Of a stretch of 64,000 bases of DNA, positions 1 to 10,782 are shown piece by piece. The position numbers were made by a program, and so were the translations under genes. How positions within the stretch are numbered: position 1 is the stretch's first letter; every line of letters starts with the position of its first letter. Location of the stretch: positions 176,866-240,865 of the forward strand of contig NC_018479.1 in assembly GCF_000277815.2 (NCBI RefSeq). The letters are read 5' to 3'. This stretch comes from Encephalitozoon hellem ATCC 50504. Its lineage: Eukaryota > Microsporidia > Unikaryonidae. Under the pieces are notes generated by a model. The model saw only the letters and a list, made by a program, of their open reading frames with translations, made no database searches and had not been told where the DNA came from.

Positions 1-972
1 AACCGAGAGATAAGGAAGGAGAGCGGGGAGGAAGGGGCCCATCTGTTTGTAGGAGGGCTTGTGATAAATCCTCCTCAGATTCACGGAATCATAGATGCCA
101 AGACTCTTGCAAGAGATGTATTTACCAAGGCAAGCAATGGAAAGGACTTTCTTTCGTTCAGTGACTTCAGCAGCATATTCCCGACGCCGCAAGATGCCTC
201 GAATGCATTTTCCTTCTTTGACTCGAACAACGACAGAACGATCTCGAAGAAGACGTTCCACGACACGATCATGCATTTTTACATGGAAAGGGTGAATCTC
301 GAGAAGAGCATAGCGAGGACCGAGGACTTTATCGGTGTGGTTACAAACACCTTGAACACGGTTGTGGCGGTGGTCCTCTGCTTCACCTACCTCATAATTT
401 TTGGAATTCCGCCTAAGGAATTGCTGACGCTGACGCTCAGCGGATCCCTCGCATTCAGCTTTGTTGCAAGCAAGATAATTCCAGACATGTATCGCAACTT
501 CATGATGCTTACCATACACCCGTTTGACGTGGGCGACGATGTGATAATTGACGGAACGGACTATAGAGTTTATGAGTTTGGACTGACAAGCACATCTCTG
601 ATTGGCGAGAACGGAGGAAAAATAAAATTCCTGAACAGCGATCTCTGGAAGAAGAAGCTCATCAACATGACAAGGGCGCCTGAGAAGATAATCACGTTCA
701 ACTTTGATCTGAATCCCGACATAAAGGTCGAGGACTTTGGGCGGTTTAAGGGCATGATACGCGAGTTTATCAAGAAAAGGCCTTTCGACTACGATGGATC
801 GTTCTCCATTCAGGCGAAGACAGAAAGCTTTGCAAGCATTAATGTTCTGAGCTGCACGATGGTTCTGAAGTGCAAGAACTACAAGAACAAGTCCAAGAAG
901 TTCGTCCTCAGGGTTGAGATGACTGCATTCCTGAGATCGCTAATCACAAGCATGAACATTGGGGCAAAGTGA
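1..972 (+). CDS. MscS-like mechanosensitive channel with EF-hand-like segment (5' partial)
   Basis: The frame is open from the first base, so the N-terminus and probably several membrane helices lie outside the window; 323 residues are visible. An EF-hand-like stretch (around residues 71-87, with D-x-N-x-D spacing) precedes two hydrophobic segments (about 111-137 and 141-165). A beta-domain region carrying FDVGDDVIIDG follows, as in MscS channels. This order, EF-hand then pore helix then MscS beta domain, is that of eukaryotic MscS-like proteins of fungal and plant type. Likely role: a membrane channel relieving osmotic or tension stress, with possible calcium control. The stop codon lies 58 bases before the ATG of the next gene on the same strand. 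Family assignment is good; the full architecture cannot be judged from this window. Confidence 0.72.
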   Translation, partial: NREIRKESGEEGAHLFVGGLVINPPQIHGIIDAKTLARDVFTKASNGKDFLSFSDFSSIFPTPQDASNAFSFFDSNNDRTISKKTFHDTIMHFYMERVNLEKSIARTEDFIGVVTNTLNTVVAVVLCFTYLIIFGIPPKELLTLTLSGSLAFSFVASKIIPDMYRNFMMLTIHPFDVGDDVIIDGTDYRVYEFGLTSTSLIGENGGKIKFLNSDLWKKKLINMTRAPEKIITFNFDLNPDIKVEDFGRFKGMIREFIKKRPFDYDGSFSIQAKTESFASINVLSCTMVLKCKNYKNKSKKFVLRVEMTAFLRSLITSMNIGAK

Positions 973-1030
973 GTCCCGAGCATGTGACAATAAATTCTCC
1001 CAGTATTTATTTAAGGGTCTTTTTGAGGGC

Positions 1031-1996
1031 ATGCTCTTGACTGTTTTGTCGTGGAATGTAAATAACAGGGAGGGGGTTGCAGATGCCATTCCAAAGATCT
1101 TGAGGGACTGCAAGTCTGACATGATATTGATATCGCTACAGGAGCACTTCGACCTTTATAGTGGCGTGGCGAAGTCTGTTGTGAAGATGTGCCCGTCCTA
1201 CAGGGTGGTTTCTGTTGACCGAGTATTCGGGGTGTGGTCGATTGTGCTGTCGAAAGAAAGACACACTGCAAGTGCCATGAGGATGGGGCTTGGGCCATTG
1301 GGGTTCATCAATAAGGGGGTCTGCATGACCAGGATATCGAACGGGATCATATTCATAAGCTGCCACTTGTCTGCACACCAGGAAAACAACAAAAAAAGAC
1401 TGAATGAGATCAGAAGGATATTTGAGTGCATTTGTGACGAAGAGTCCCTGAAGAGTACAGACACTGTTATTCTGGCCGGGGATATGAACTTCAGGATTGC
1501 CAAAGGGGCAAGAGTTCTTAGCTACCTCAGGGCAAAGAAGGATGACCAATGCAATGAGTTTAAGAATGCATACCCGTCATTTGTGGAGGGGACAATAGAC
1601 TTTGAGCCAACATACAAATATATTGCATCCACGGACGAGCTGTGCAGTAAGAGGCAGCCATCGTGGTGTGATAGAGTGATTGTGTCTTCATGCTACACAA
1701 GTAAGTTCAATGTGTACAGATCGGCCCACGAAGTGAAGATAAGCGACCATAAGCCCATTATCTGCATATTTGAGACAAGTGGCAGAAGGGCAGACAGAGT
1801 AGCTATCCCGATGGTTGGATACAACGGGCATCAGATTATTCGGGCCCTTACAAGGTTCTACTGCGGTGTCCATGAGCACTGCAACACTGCCTTGGTATGC
1901 CTTCTGGTGCTAGTGGTTTATCTAGTGCTTGCAAGATGCAAGACTATTCCGAGGTTCAGTAGTCTATTTAGAGGGCTCGGCACCTCAACAGATTAG
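1031..1996 (+). CDS. Inositol polyphosphate 5-phosphatase-like enzyme with C-terminal membrane anchor
   Basis: 321 residues. An endonuclease/exonuclease/phosphatase fold is shown in order by SWNVNN (residues 7-12), GDMNFRI (about 150), PSWCDRVI (about 209) and SDHKPI (about 238). The last two are the signature motifs of inositol 5-phosphatases. A hydrophobic segment at about 285-306 followed by basic residues suggests a C-terminal tail anchor, placing the enzyme on a membrane where it would remove the 5-phosphate of phosphoinositides. I chose the ATG at 1031, which begins just before the conserved SWNVN strand and has GGG directly upstream; the frame is open further back but only from a TTG. 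There is no synaptojanin Sac domain, so this is a stand-alone phosphatase. Confidence 0.85.
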   Translation: MLLTVLSWNVNNREGVADAIPKILRDCKSDMILISLQEHFDLYSGVAKSVVKMCPSYRVVSVDRVFGVWSIVLSKERHTASAMRMGLGPLGFINKGVCMTRISNGIIFISCHLSAHQENNKKRLNEIRRIFECICDEESLKSTDTVILAGDMNFRIAKGARVLSYLRAKKDDQCNEFKNAYPSFVEGTIDFEPTYKYIASTDELCSKRQPSWCDRVIVSSCYTSKFNVYRSAHEVKISDHKPIICIFETSGRRADRVAIPMVGYNGHQIIRALTRFYCGVHEHCNTALVCLLVLVVYLVLARCKTIPRFSSLFRGLGTSTD

Positions 1997-2048
1997 ATTG
2001 TTGATAAAGATTGTTTTTTTGTATTTATAGTCCTGCAAAAGCCCCTTG

Positions 2049-5000
2049 ATGGAGGAAAGGTTTGAATGGAGGTGCATGGGGTCACCTCTTGAAGAGAAGC
2101 TACAGGAATACATTCAAGGCATAGTTGAGGAGGAAGACCTTGCTTGCATTTCCAAGAAGATTTCTGCATACTTTGATGTATGGCCGTTCAAAGACTTTTC
2201 TCTCAGATATTGGAGGGGGCTTAGCGACAAGCTTCTTGGCATTCTCTCTATGGAGGAGAAGAAATACTTTTCTGAAGGGATACAGCTGATGGAGATATCC
2301 GAAGAAGACAAAGGGCTGGTGGTTGCGATTTTCAAGCTCTTTCAAAGAATATTTGGATATTCAAAACAAAGGCACCCTCTTGATGTTTCCACGCAGATCA
2401 TGAAGTTCATATATGCAATGGACCTCGACATTGTGATTGAGGCATACAAGGTGCTTACGTTTTGCCTCAATTATTCCATAGGATTAGACGAGTTTTCTGA
2501 TGACCACGACATTCTCTTCAAGTGTCTGGGGATTGATCTCAGCGAATTAGATGCAGAGAAGGTTTTTGGCCTTTCTGACAAAGCCTTTACAAGCATACCC
2601 GGAGGTCTTGAAGATGGAGACATATTCGGTGTCCTCAAGCAGCACTCGAATGAATATGGAAAAGGAAACCTTGTGTTTGAGCTTCGGAGGAGGATGAATT
2701 CCACGAATGCAGACGGGCTGAATGTGCTGAATGCTCTTGGAACATGCGTGTTTCTGATACTTGCAAAGGGGGAGGGGGTTTTTGACGAGGTGGTTGGGAG
2801 AGTTGACTCCCTGGAGATTTGGAAGTTTGCCAGTGGAGAGCTGTCTGAGAACATGGAGTTTGCGATTATGAATCTTCTGGACATACTTATCTACGATGAG
2901 TTTGATTTCATCAAGATCTCCAGAATTCTTGAATTGAGTAACAGCCGCGGATTCTTTTACGAGAGGTTTGCAAATGGATTTAACGAGTGGAGCTTTGAGA
3001 GGCACATGGTGTTTCTTGTTTACAACACCCTTGTGGGCAGCCAGAAGTCGAGGTATCTCAAGATGAATATACTCATGGAGGCATTGCCAAGGTTCTATGA
3101 GTGCTCGCCAGATGTCCGGTATCATTTTCTTCGTACAATAAAGATGCATTGTAAGGAGACGAATTCAAGAGGTATTTCCGAGTTTATTTCTAAAAACGGA
3201 GTGAAGGTTCTGACAGAATATCTTGAGCATGCAGAGAAATACGATATCGAAGAAAACATAAACCTCAGGTATGCATTCAAGATACTGGGCGAGATCTACA
3301 TGGGCGAAAGAAATAGAGCGGAGGTTGGGAGCTTTGAAGACAGTGCCTTTCTGGACGTCACTGTTGCAACGATCAAAAAGCTTTGTCTCTCTGATGCCCG
3401 CCTTGTGTCTGTTTGCATAGGGATACTGTCTTCTTTCATGTTTGACGAGCCACTGAATTTCCCGACATACATGGAGAAGGGGGCTGATATTGTGCTGAAG
3501 ACACAGCTATCTGTTGAGCCTGCCTTCGAGTACATCTCTGCATTTATTTCCTATATTGATGCATTTTCGCTGAATCTTAAGTTCCAGGAGGAGATAGCGG
3601 ATGGAGAGTATCTTTTCAAGCTACTGGTGGTATGCAGGGAGGCAGACTTTCTTGGATCCGTGAACAGTACAAATAAGATGGCGTCTCTGCTGAATGTTCT
3701 CATAATGCACCACCCCATATTCAAGCAGGATATTCTGAAGTTCTACAGACATGGGATTAACTATCTTAAGGCTCTTTTTGGGGCGAAGCCAAGTTACCAG
3801 CTTATGGAAAGGGAGTACTGCACTGAGATTTTCAACAACTTCTTTAGCCTTGTTGAGAAGATGGAGATTTATCCATCAAGAGAGGATTCTGCTAGATTCT
3901 TCGATGAAATGTTTGACCTTGCTGCTAGTTTGAGGTATTCTTGCGGCATGCAGAATCTCTTCAAGGGGTCTTTTGGGGAGGTCTATCGGATGGTCTACAA
4001 GGAGGCAAGGCCTTCTCTGGACAAGCCTCTTGAGCATCTTATTCTCGACACGGAGAGGATTGTAGCGCTGTGCGAGCCTGACAACGGGGAGGTTGCTGGA
4101 TACTGGAGAAGGGATGGCTGCATTGAGGAAAAAGGGGAAGTTGATGACTTGGTACTTTCTTATGACAGCCAGATTGCTCTAGGATGCATTTTGTGCGAGG
4201 ACTTCATGGAGATAGCGAGTAGCGGGGTAAAGGAAAGGTTGTTTAGGATGATGGGGGAATTTTATCTTGTAGCCATCAGATTGAATGGAGCCTTTCTCTC
4301 GTTGTACAATCTTGAAGAGCATAAGTTTCTATCCACCTACAGATCAGTAAGGGCTAGGCTTGAGGAAAGCACAGCAAAGAAAGACAGCAGGCTTTATGTG
4401 TTGCAATCCATATACCTCTGTAATGTGTTTTTACTCCAGAAGATGTATCCTGGGATGGTTGAGGAATCGTTTAGTATGACTGTTGAGTTCGTTGAGAGGC
4501 TGGTAGGGATAATGGCTCTAGAAGGAAACGACTCGATTGTCTTGGGGCTTAGAATCATAGAGAGATTGAGTGCGAGCTTCAAAGAGATGCACTATGATGC
4601 GATATCGGGAGAGGAGTTTATAAGATGCCTGCTTGCACCCCATCCGAGCAGTGAAAGGCTGAAGGCTGTTATGAATTTCTTTGTATCCCAGCTATTGCCG
4701 AAGATGAGCACTGATATGGGGCTAAGGCGCATCTTCTTGGAGTACCTGAAGGGAGTGAATATCAAGGAATCTGCAGATGCCCGTGATGTTGAGCTCAGCA
4801 ACATGATTATTGAAGGGGTTGGGAAAATGTTCGGAGATTCCAACGAGCATTTGGAGCCATTATCTGACATTGAGATGGACATGATCCTCGATATTTACGA
4901 AAAGTTCCATACATCACCTTTGTGTGAGAGGCTGATGGTCAGAAGAATAATAAGATCTCCGAGATTTACTATGAGACTGGTCAAGATCAGGGCGTTTTCA

Positions 5001-8000
5001 TCATTCCAATACTTCTTGATGATAGATGAGAAGGTATATGACCACGGATGCCTCATCATAAACAAACTCTTTGAATACTCGGACGAGTTTATTGGAATGG
5101 CTAGCTGTGTTCTTCTGTTTGCAACTGTGGGGCGGTGTCCTCACAAGATAGACATCAAGGAAGTTGGAAGAAGGATCCCCGGGCTCATTGCATCTGACGT
5201 CTCTTTGTCTCGGACACTGTTTTTCCTAATCATGTACCTTAGACTAGTTTTCCAGATGGGGATGTCTAAGCTGTGTCCTCTTGGATTTGAGAAGTTGATT
5301 TCGCGGATAAAAACATGTGACGAGATGATGCTGATGAGAATTCTCCTCACCTATGTTGTGAGCCCCAACATTGGAGACATTCTGGACAACGTCAATTTTC
5401 CTCCCAGAAGGATCAAATCGAAAGACAGAGATTTCCTAAAGTCATATGACTTTCTAATATACCGGAACTACGATCTTTTTATTGAGAGATGCTTGAGGAG
5501 GTCTGGCCTTGTGCCTAAGGACTTAGTCTGCCTTGACCACGGGTGCCGCAGGATCTGCCTCGAAGAGACGAAAGATAGGATTTGTAAGGACGGTGAGATA
5601 GAAAGTGCCAAGAGTTTCATCAGGGAGCTTGTTCTTCTGCTAGACACTCAGGAATGCTTTGTGCTGGCAATTCAACTGCTTTGCGAGATAATGTTTAACA
5701 ACCCATCTCTGCTATATGACATATGTAGATATCAAGTCTTGGACACTATATACAAGAGATGCATCAAGAAGATAGACTTGACCACCAAGCACAAAATCGT
5801 CGGGGATTCGCACTGGGGCTTGATGCTGTTTGTGATTGGGCTCCATTCCGAGGTTCTTCTGTCGAAGTCGAGCAGTACCCCGGAGAAGCGGGGAGACGGG
5901 GACGAAGGACTCCCGTCTGTGTGTGATTTTCTCCTCGAGAAGATCAGAGACGGATCCAACGAGGACTTTCTGAACACATCGTTTATTCTCATTAGAAGCC
6001 TGACACCATTATTTATTTTAAGACATGATAATGAGGAAGACACAACCATGGAAAAGTTCAGGGAAGGCTCTATCTTCATGGGGTCTGCAGGGATTTTTGA
6101 AAAGATGATAGAAAGAATAATAACGATTGATGAGAACGATGCCATGTATAGCATGTGCATCCAGCACTCGCTAGATTATCTTGGCAGGGTTTTCAGGTAC
6201 TGCTACGGAGACATACTGCAAGATCTAGATGACTATGGAGACGACGAGTCCCACATTGAATACTACAGCCTTGCTTCGGAGGACCAGATGTTCGACGAAA
6301 GTGGCTTTGACTCTGACGAGAGCCATTTTGACGACTCGCCATTTCATGATCTGGAAGAGGACGGAAACACAATATCCGATGAGGCTGAGAGTTCCTCTGA
6401 ATCTGAGAACGCTGTGTTCATTAAGAGCATTGAGAATGACCATGAGATGCCGACGACGATGTACTTGCTCAGCTCTGAGTATTACACTATTTCTGCAGAG
6501 TGCAGGGATGAGATTGAGGCCATGATAAGCAGAAGACTCTATTCCGACCTGATTGATAAAGATACAAACTGCTATGATCGGAAAGGCGGTGACATGAAGA
6601 AAAACATGGCCTGTGAGCTGGACAACCCAACTGTTCTATGCAGAGATCCAGAAAGCTACATGTCCGAGGAGTCTGAGGGAGATTACGCAGACGGCATGAA
6701 AAGAAGAATATGGGACTTTGGATTGAATTCGGAAGAGAACAGTGAAGAGGACTTGGACGGAGGGGTGGATGTCCGAGACACATTGAATGGTAGGGAGATT
6801 GAGGAGAATGAGGACGTGGGGTCGTCTGAATCTGACGTCGGATCACAAAACGGAGAGATTCCACCGCTTGATCCTGAGGTCCTCAACACGATGGAGCGGT
6901 ATGAGCTGGAGGAGGTGCTGAAGGCTTACTTTGACGAGCGAAGGGCCCAGTCTCTCACATATGTGCCTCTGAACATAAGCTTCTATGACAGGCTCTCTTC
7001 CAATGTAAGGCCTGTTTTCGAGGAGATGGAGAGAGTGTACAGGGAAAGCTTTTTTTATGATATCCAGATGGAGTCTACAAAAGAGAGTGATGAGGATGCG
7101 ACTGAGGCCAAGGGCAGCCTTCTTGAGATGGACCTCCTAACATTTGAGAAGTTTATTAGGAAATCTATTGTTGAGAAGGAATTTCCATTTGCTAAAAGCT
7201 GGAAGCTGGTTGATGCGCTCTCGAAGGATCTGAAGATGAAGAGGGTTGTCTTTGAGGTATCCAAGGCGATGATTCTGTCAATTGCAGATTCTCAGGAAGA
7301 CGGCCTTGGCAGCCACGATGCGGTGAAGTTCAGAAGAATCCTGTGCTTGCTTCTCAGTGTTGTCAAAAGCTCATTAAGATACTACGACTATTTCAGGGAC
7401 AGCCCAGAGGTTATAAGCAAGATATTTAAACTCCTTGGAAAGGTCAAGCTGACGAACGACCTCCTAAGGTTGGTAACAGACTTCAGTGTCGTCTTCAGGA
7501 AGGATAGCGATCTTGTCTTTGACAGAAATGCCGATCTGAAGAGCATTCTCGAGTGTTTTGGAAGAATGATCGACTCGGAATGCTTCAACCTTCTCGAAGA
7601 ATTCATAGACAACACTGCAGACCACTTTTATGCAAGGTTCCTGGATGTCATTCTGGTGGAAGTGAAAAAGCAGATTCATGCACTCTCACAAGATATAATT
7701 TCGGGCCTTCCTTCTGATAGGTTTTTGGAGAATCAGAAGATACTTCTAAGGCTTTGGAAGATGCTGGCAAAGATTGTGGGAAGAGGCAGCAAGGCCGACA
7801 GAAAGACAGACGATGTTCTTATAGGCCTGATGATGGACTCCTTCTGGGGCACTTTCTTTGGGAAGCAAGAAGGCAAGGACTCGATTGAAGACCTGATTAG
7901 TGTGTCTGACGTCTACGAATCTTTCTTTGTTATTGGAAGGGTGTTTGAAAGCCGATTTGAAGGTGAGTCTGGGGCATCTGGAGATGCAGAGGCATGTAGT

Positions 8001-9272
8001 GCGTTTAAAACGTTCTATAGGGACACCATTGAGGCCCAGGCGAGCCAGATCAACCTGCTTGTTGACGAGAAGCCGGAAAAGCTTTTCAGGAACTTCAACG
8101 GTCTCATAAGCCACTCAATACTAACGTTTAGCAACAAAAAGAAGTACCTGTCGAGAATACTTTCTGTAGAGGGGATAGACAAGTCCTCGTCCACCTACAG
8201 GGTGTATGTGGACAGAAGTGATGTGCTGAGGAGCTCCTACTTCCAGGTGATGGCAAAAAGCCCTGAGGAGTTCAGAACGAGAAGACTGGAGATAAAGCTC
8301 ACGGGAGAAGAGGGATTAGACTATGGAGGACTGACAAGAGAATGGCTTGTTTTACTGGCAAAGGACCTACTTGATCCAAACTTTGCTCTGTTTGAATTTT
8401 CTACTGAAGACAAAACGGTAGCCGTTCCTTGCAAGAATAGCTATGTCAATCCCGAGCATTTATCATACTTCAAGTTTGTCGGGAGGATAGTTGCAAAGGC
8501 TATAATGGATGGGAACTTCATAAACCTTCATCTGTCCAAGTTCATTTACAAGCATATTCTTGGAAAGAGTTGCGACCTGCAGGATCTGGAATCTGCGGAT
8601 CCAGAGTTTTACAAGTCGCTTGCCTGGATAAGAGACAACCATGTGGACGAGTCTCTAGGACTAACATTCTCTTTTGACGATGTAAGCTTTGGGATTCACA
8701 GGACTGCCGAGCTGATAAAGGATGGCGCCAACGTCTTTGTCAACGACACAAATAAGGCTGAATACATAAGTCTGGCAACGCAGTACAGGCTTTTCAACGG
8801 GATCGAGCTCCAGCTATCTGCATTGAAGTCAGGGCTGTTCGAGATATTAGGAAATAAGGCTCTTGAGATGTTTGACGAGAACGAGCTTGAGCTCCTAATA
8901 TGCGGAGTCCCAGACATAGACGTTGACGACTGGAAGTCCAACACCCTGTATTATGGATATACAGAAAGCTCAAAGACCATCATCTGGTTCTGGAAGGCTG
9001 TGAAGAGCTTTGATTCTGTGAACCGTGCAAAGCTTCTGCAGTTTGTAACGGGAACATCCACCCTGCCCTTCGAGGGGTTTTCACATCTACAGGGGAACAA
9101 TGAGGTGCAGAAGTTTTCTATCCACAGGGTTTCCGATAGGACGGACAGCCTCCCTACTGCCCACACATGCTTTAATCAGCTTGTGCTCCCCGAATACACC
9201 TCGTACGAGAACCTCCTGAGGTACCTGACATTGGCTATCAACGAATGCTCTACAGGCTTCGGCTTCATCTAG
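2049..9272 (+). CDS. Giant HECT-type E3 ubiquitin ligase (Tom1/HUWE1-like)
   Basis: 2407 residues, the largest gene in the window. The C-terminal part (about 2050-2407) is a HECT domain: GLDYGGLTREW near its start, and the catalytic Cys2374 in the T-C-F-N motif, 34 residues from the end. The N-terminal 1350 residues are leucine-rich and helical, consistent with the armadillo-like N-terminus of the Tom1/HUWE1 class. Two strongly acidic, low-complexity stretches (about 1388-1460 and 1538-1605) resemble the acidic block of Tom1. Expected role: accepting ubiquitin from an E2 on Cys2374 and passing it to substrates, in Tom1 ribosomal and chromatin proteins. The ATG at 2049 follows a CCCC run. Assignment to HECT is secure; Tom1 orthology is inferred from size, acidic block and domain order. 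Confidence 0.9.
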   Translation: MEERFEWRCMGSPLEEKLQEYIQGIVEEEDLACISKKISAYFDVWPFKDFSLRYWRGLSDKLLGILSMEEKKYFSEGIQLMEISEEDKGLVVAIFKLFQRIFGYSKQRHPLDVSTQIMKFIYAMDLDIVIEAYKVLTFCLNYSIGLDEFSDDHDILFKCLGIDLSELDAEKVFGLSDKAFTSIPGGLEDGDIFGVLKQHSNEYGKGNLVFELRRRMNSTNADGLNVLNALGTCVFLILAKGEGVFDEVVGRVDSLEIWKFASGELSENMEFAIMNLLDILIYDEFDFIKISRILELSNSRGFFYERFANGFNEWSFERHMVFLVYNTLVGSQKSRYLKMNILMEALPRFYECSPDVRYHFLRTIKMHCKETNSRGISEFISKNGVKVLTEYLEHAEKYDIEENINLRYAFKILGEIYMGERNRAEVGSFEDSAFLDVTVATIKKLCLSDARLVSVCIGILSSFMFDEPLNFPTYMEKGADIVLKTQLSVEPAFEYISAFISYIDAFSLNLKFQEEIADGEYLFKLLVVCREADFLGSVNSTNKMASLLNVLIMHHPIFKQDILKFYRHGINYLKALFGAKPSYQLMEREYCTEIFNNFFSLVEKMEIYPSREDSARFFDEMFDLAASLRYSCGMQNLFKGSFGEVYRMVYKEARPSLDKPLEHLILDTERIVALCEPDNGEVAGYWRRDGCIEEKGEVDDLVLSYDSQIALGCILCEDFMEIASSGVKERLFRMMGEFYLVAIRLNGAFLSLYNLEEHKFLSTYRSVRARLEESTAKKDSRLYVLQSIYLCNVFLLQKMYPGMVEESFSMTVEFVERLVGIMALEGNDSIVLGLRIIERLSASFKEMHYDAISGEEFIRCLLAPHPSSERLKAVMNFFVSQLLPKMSTDMGLRRIFLEYLKGVNIKESADARDVELSNMIIEGVGKMFGDSNEHLEPLSDIEMDMILDIYEKFHTSPLCERLMVRRIIRSPRFTMRLVKIRAFSSFQYFLMIDEKVYDHGCLIINKLFEYSDEFIGMASCVLLFATVGRCPHKIDIKEVGRRIPGLIASDVSLSRTLFFLIMYLRLVFQMGMSKLCPLGFEKLISRIKTCDEMMLMRILLTYVVSPNIGDILDNVNFPPRRIKSKDRDFLKSYDFLIYRNYDLFIERCLRRSGLVPKDLVCLDHGCRRICLEETKDRICKDGEIESAKSFIRELVLLLDTQECFVLAIQLLCEIMFNNPSLLYDICRYQVLDTIYKRCIKKIDLTTKHKIVGDSHWGLMLFVIGLHSEVLLSKSSSTPEKRGDGDEGLPSVCDFLLEKIRDGSNEDFLNTSFILIRSLTPLFILRHDNEEDTTMEKFREGSIFMGSAGIFEKMIERIITIDENDAMYSMCIQHSLDYLGRVFRYCYGDILQDLDDYGDDESHIEYYSLASEDQMFDESGFDSDESHFDDSPFHDLEEDGNTISDEAESSSESENAVFIKSIENDHEMPTTMYLLSSEYYTISAECRDEIEAMISRRLYSDLIDKDTNCYDRKGGDMKKNMACELDNPTVLCRDPESYMSEESEGDYADGMKRRIWDFGLNSEENSEEDLDGGVDVRDTLNGREIEENEDVGSSESDVGSQNGEIPPLDPEVLNTMERYELEEVLKAYFDERRAQSLTYVPLNISFYDRLSSNVRPVFEEMERVYRESFFYDIQMESTKESDEDATEAKGSLLEMDLLTFEKFIRKSIVEKEFPFAKSWKLVDALSKDLKMKRVVFEVSKAMILSIADSQEDGLGSHDAVKFRRILCLLLSVVKSSLRYYDYFRDSPEVISKIFKLLGKVKLTNDLLRLVTDFSVVFRKDSDLVFDRNADLKSILECFGRMIDSECFNLLEEFIDNTADHFYARFLDVILVEVKKQIHALSQDIISGLPSDRFLENQKILLRLWKMLAKIVGRGSKADRKTDDVLIGLMMDSFWGTFFGKQEGKDSIEDLISVSDVYESFFVIGRVFESRFEGESGASGDAEACSAFKTFYRDTIEAQASQINLLVDEKPEKLFRNFNGLISHSILTFSNKKKYLSRILSVEGIDKSSSTYRVYVDRSDVLRSSYFQVMAKSPEEFRTRRLEIKLTGEEGLDYGGLTREWLVLLAKDLLDPNFALFEFSTEDKTVAVPCKNSYVNPEHLSYFKFVGRIVAKAIMDGNFINLHLSKFIYKHILGKSCDLQDLESADPEFYKSLAWIRDNHVDESLGLTFSFDDVSFGIHRTAELIKDGANVFVNDTNKAEYISLATQYRLFNGIELQLSALKSGLFEILGNKALEMFDENELELLICGVPDIDVDDWKSNTLYYGYTESSKTIIWFWKAVKSFDSVNRAKLLQFVTGTSTLPFEGFSHLQGNNEVQKFSIHRVSDRTDSLPTAHTCFNQLVLPEYTSYENLLRYLTLAINECSTGFGFI

Positions 9273-9300
9273 AAATAAAAAAGAGCTGATGTGAATTTAT

Positions 9301-10782
9301 TTAGGCCCCCTGGTAAAGCTTCAGGATGTTATTTCTCAGGCTTTCGTCATCCCCCGTGTACTTCTTGTTCCTTAGAGCATCTTCGACAGCATTCTCGATA
9401 TCGCCGGCAAGTCTTTCACCAAGCTCCTTGGGAAGGCGATACCTCCCCTGGCTTTCGATGTTCTTGTCGAGAAACAGAGTGATGTCCTCTTCCTTTCTCC
9501 TCGAAATCTCCTTTTTCCATACACCCAGAATGTCTTCGAGATTCACCTCAATCATCTTCTCTATTGGAATCCCTTCAATGCTCTTCAGATAATTACGAAA
9601 CACATAGACATTGTTTATGGTATAGACAGACTTTGAAATTCCCCTCAGAGTCTCTGCCAAAACCAATATCTTTTCAACTGTCCTGGCACTGAACTTCTCA
9701 AAGATGTCTTGGGAAGTCTCCAGCCCAAAGTCCCTTCCATACTCCGATGCAAAAACCTCAGAGACATCCCTGTGGTCATAGAAGGCATCCAGAGCCTCCT
9801 TCATCTTTAAGCACAGCTTTTCTGTGCCCTGGTTTTTGTCGGGCTCCATCAGCATGTCTAGGTCCTCGAAGTACCTAAGAATGCTGTTGCACATAATCTT
9901 GTGTATGCTGTCCTTAAACACATAAAGCTCCTCCACTACCTGGATTCTCTTGTCACCAGAGTAGTTGAGCTGATTGTTCAGCATTATCAGAAATTGCACA
10001 TTGAAGATGTCCTCCTCCTTCTCCATCTTCATAAGGTTGTCCGCTATCACTCTCTTCAGTCCAATCATAAACATTTTTAGCAGCCCGATATTCGTAACCT
10101 CGGAGTTCTCTTCCCCAAGTATGCTGTTGTTCATTTTGATAATATCCAGCAGAAACTTGTCTAGGTTGGTTGTTCTCTCCAGCAGCGTCTTCACGTTTGT
10201 TCCAATGTCGTCAAACCCTAGCATGGAGTAAACTGTGTCCGTGTACTTGCTAATAAATCTTCTTTTGTTGCAGCTCGAAAGAAGGAAGGTTGCAAACTCT
10301 CGGAACTCAGGCTTGTATTCGCCAGACCTTCTCAGCGACACAAAGAATGACTCGGAAATCCCATCCATCGTCTTTTCAACAAACTCGTTCAGGGAATTGA
10401 TCTCGACACCTACAATCCTGACACCCTCATACTCCTTGAGTACATTTCCCATGTCAACAAGCGTCCTAGCAGATTCCATTGTTTTCTTCTCAAGGAGCAT
10501 TTTCAGGTCCCGAGGAAGAAACCTTTTTTCAGACTCTCCAAATACTTCGTTTATCTTCGACTTCTCTTCCTCTATTACTTCCTTCGTCGATATAAATGTG
10601 TTGTAGAATGCCAGGAGCTTGCTGATGTTTCTCTTTGGATTTATGTAGGGCCTGAATCCATCAATAGCATTTAGCTGGAGTCTTTCAATCAGTGAACTCA
10701 GCGTGTTGGCCTGCGTCTCTATTTCCCTCGAAATCTCAGCACACTTCTTAAGCTTGTGCAGAATATTTGGACTTTCAGGCAT
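9301..10782 (-). CDS. Exocyst subunit Exo70-like protein
   Basis: 493 residues, helical throughout, with no membrane segment. The N-terminal 60 residues (heptad-like, then an N-I-S-K-L-L helix) resemble the Exo70 start. The C-terminus (F-L-D-K-N-I-E-S-Q-x-x-Y-R-L-P-K-E-L) resembles the last Exo70 helices, where a Tyr-x-x-x-Asp/Lys-x-x-Leu run precedes the final helix. Exo70 tethers secretory vesicles by binding plasma-membrane phosphoinositides and other exocyst subunits; a second exocyst gene (Exo84, 59105-60385) is in this window. It is shorter than the roughly 620 residues of the yeast protein, as is usual here. It is divergent from the gene at 10911, with 128 bp between the two starts. 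Identification rests on weak similarity and should be treated as probable, not certain. Confidence 0.5.
   Translation of the reverse strand: MPESPNILHKLKKCAEISREIETQANTLSSLIERLQLNAIDGFRPYINPKRNISKLLAFYNTFISTKEVIEEEKSKINEVFGESEKRFLPRDLKMLLEKKTMESARTLVDMGNVLKEYEGVRIVGVEINSLNEFVEKTMDGISESFFVSLRRSGEYKPEFREFATFLLSSCNKRRFISKYTDTVYSMLGFDDIGTNVKTLLERTTNLDKFLLDIIKMNNSILGEENSEVTNIGLLKMFMIGLKRVIADNLMKMEKEEDIFNVQFLIMLNNQLNYSGDKRIQVVEELYVFKDSIHKIMCNSILRYFEDLDMLMEPDKNQGTEKLCLKMKEALDAFYDHRDVSEVFASEYGRDFGLETSQDIFEKFSARTVEKILVLAETLRGISKSVYTINNVYVFRNYLKSIEGIPIEKMIEVNLEDILGVWKKEISRRKEEDITLFLDKNIESQGRYRLPKELGERLAGDIENAVEDALRNKKYTGDDESLRNNILKLYQGA

Noticed and set aside
2547..3149. 200-codon minus-strand frame inside the HECT gene
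   Set aside because: Lies wholly opposite a well-supported coding region, no ATG-linked motif and no family resemblance.
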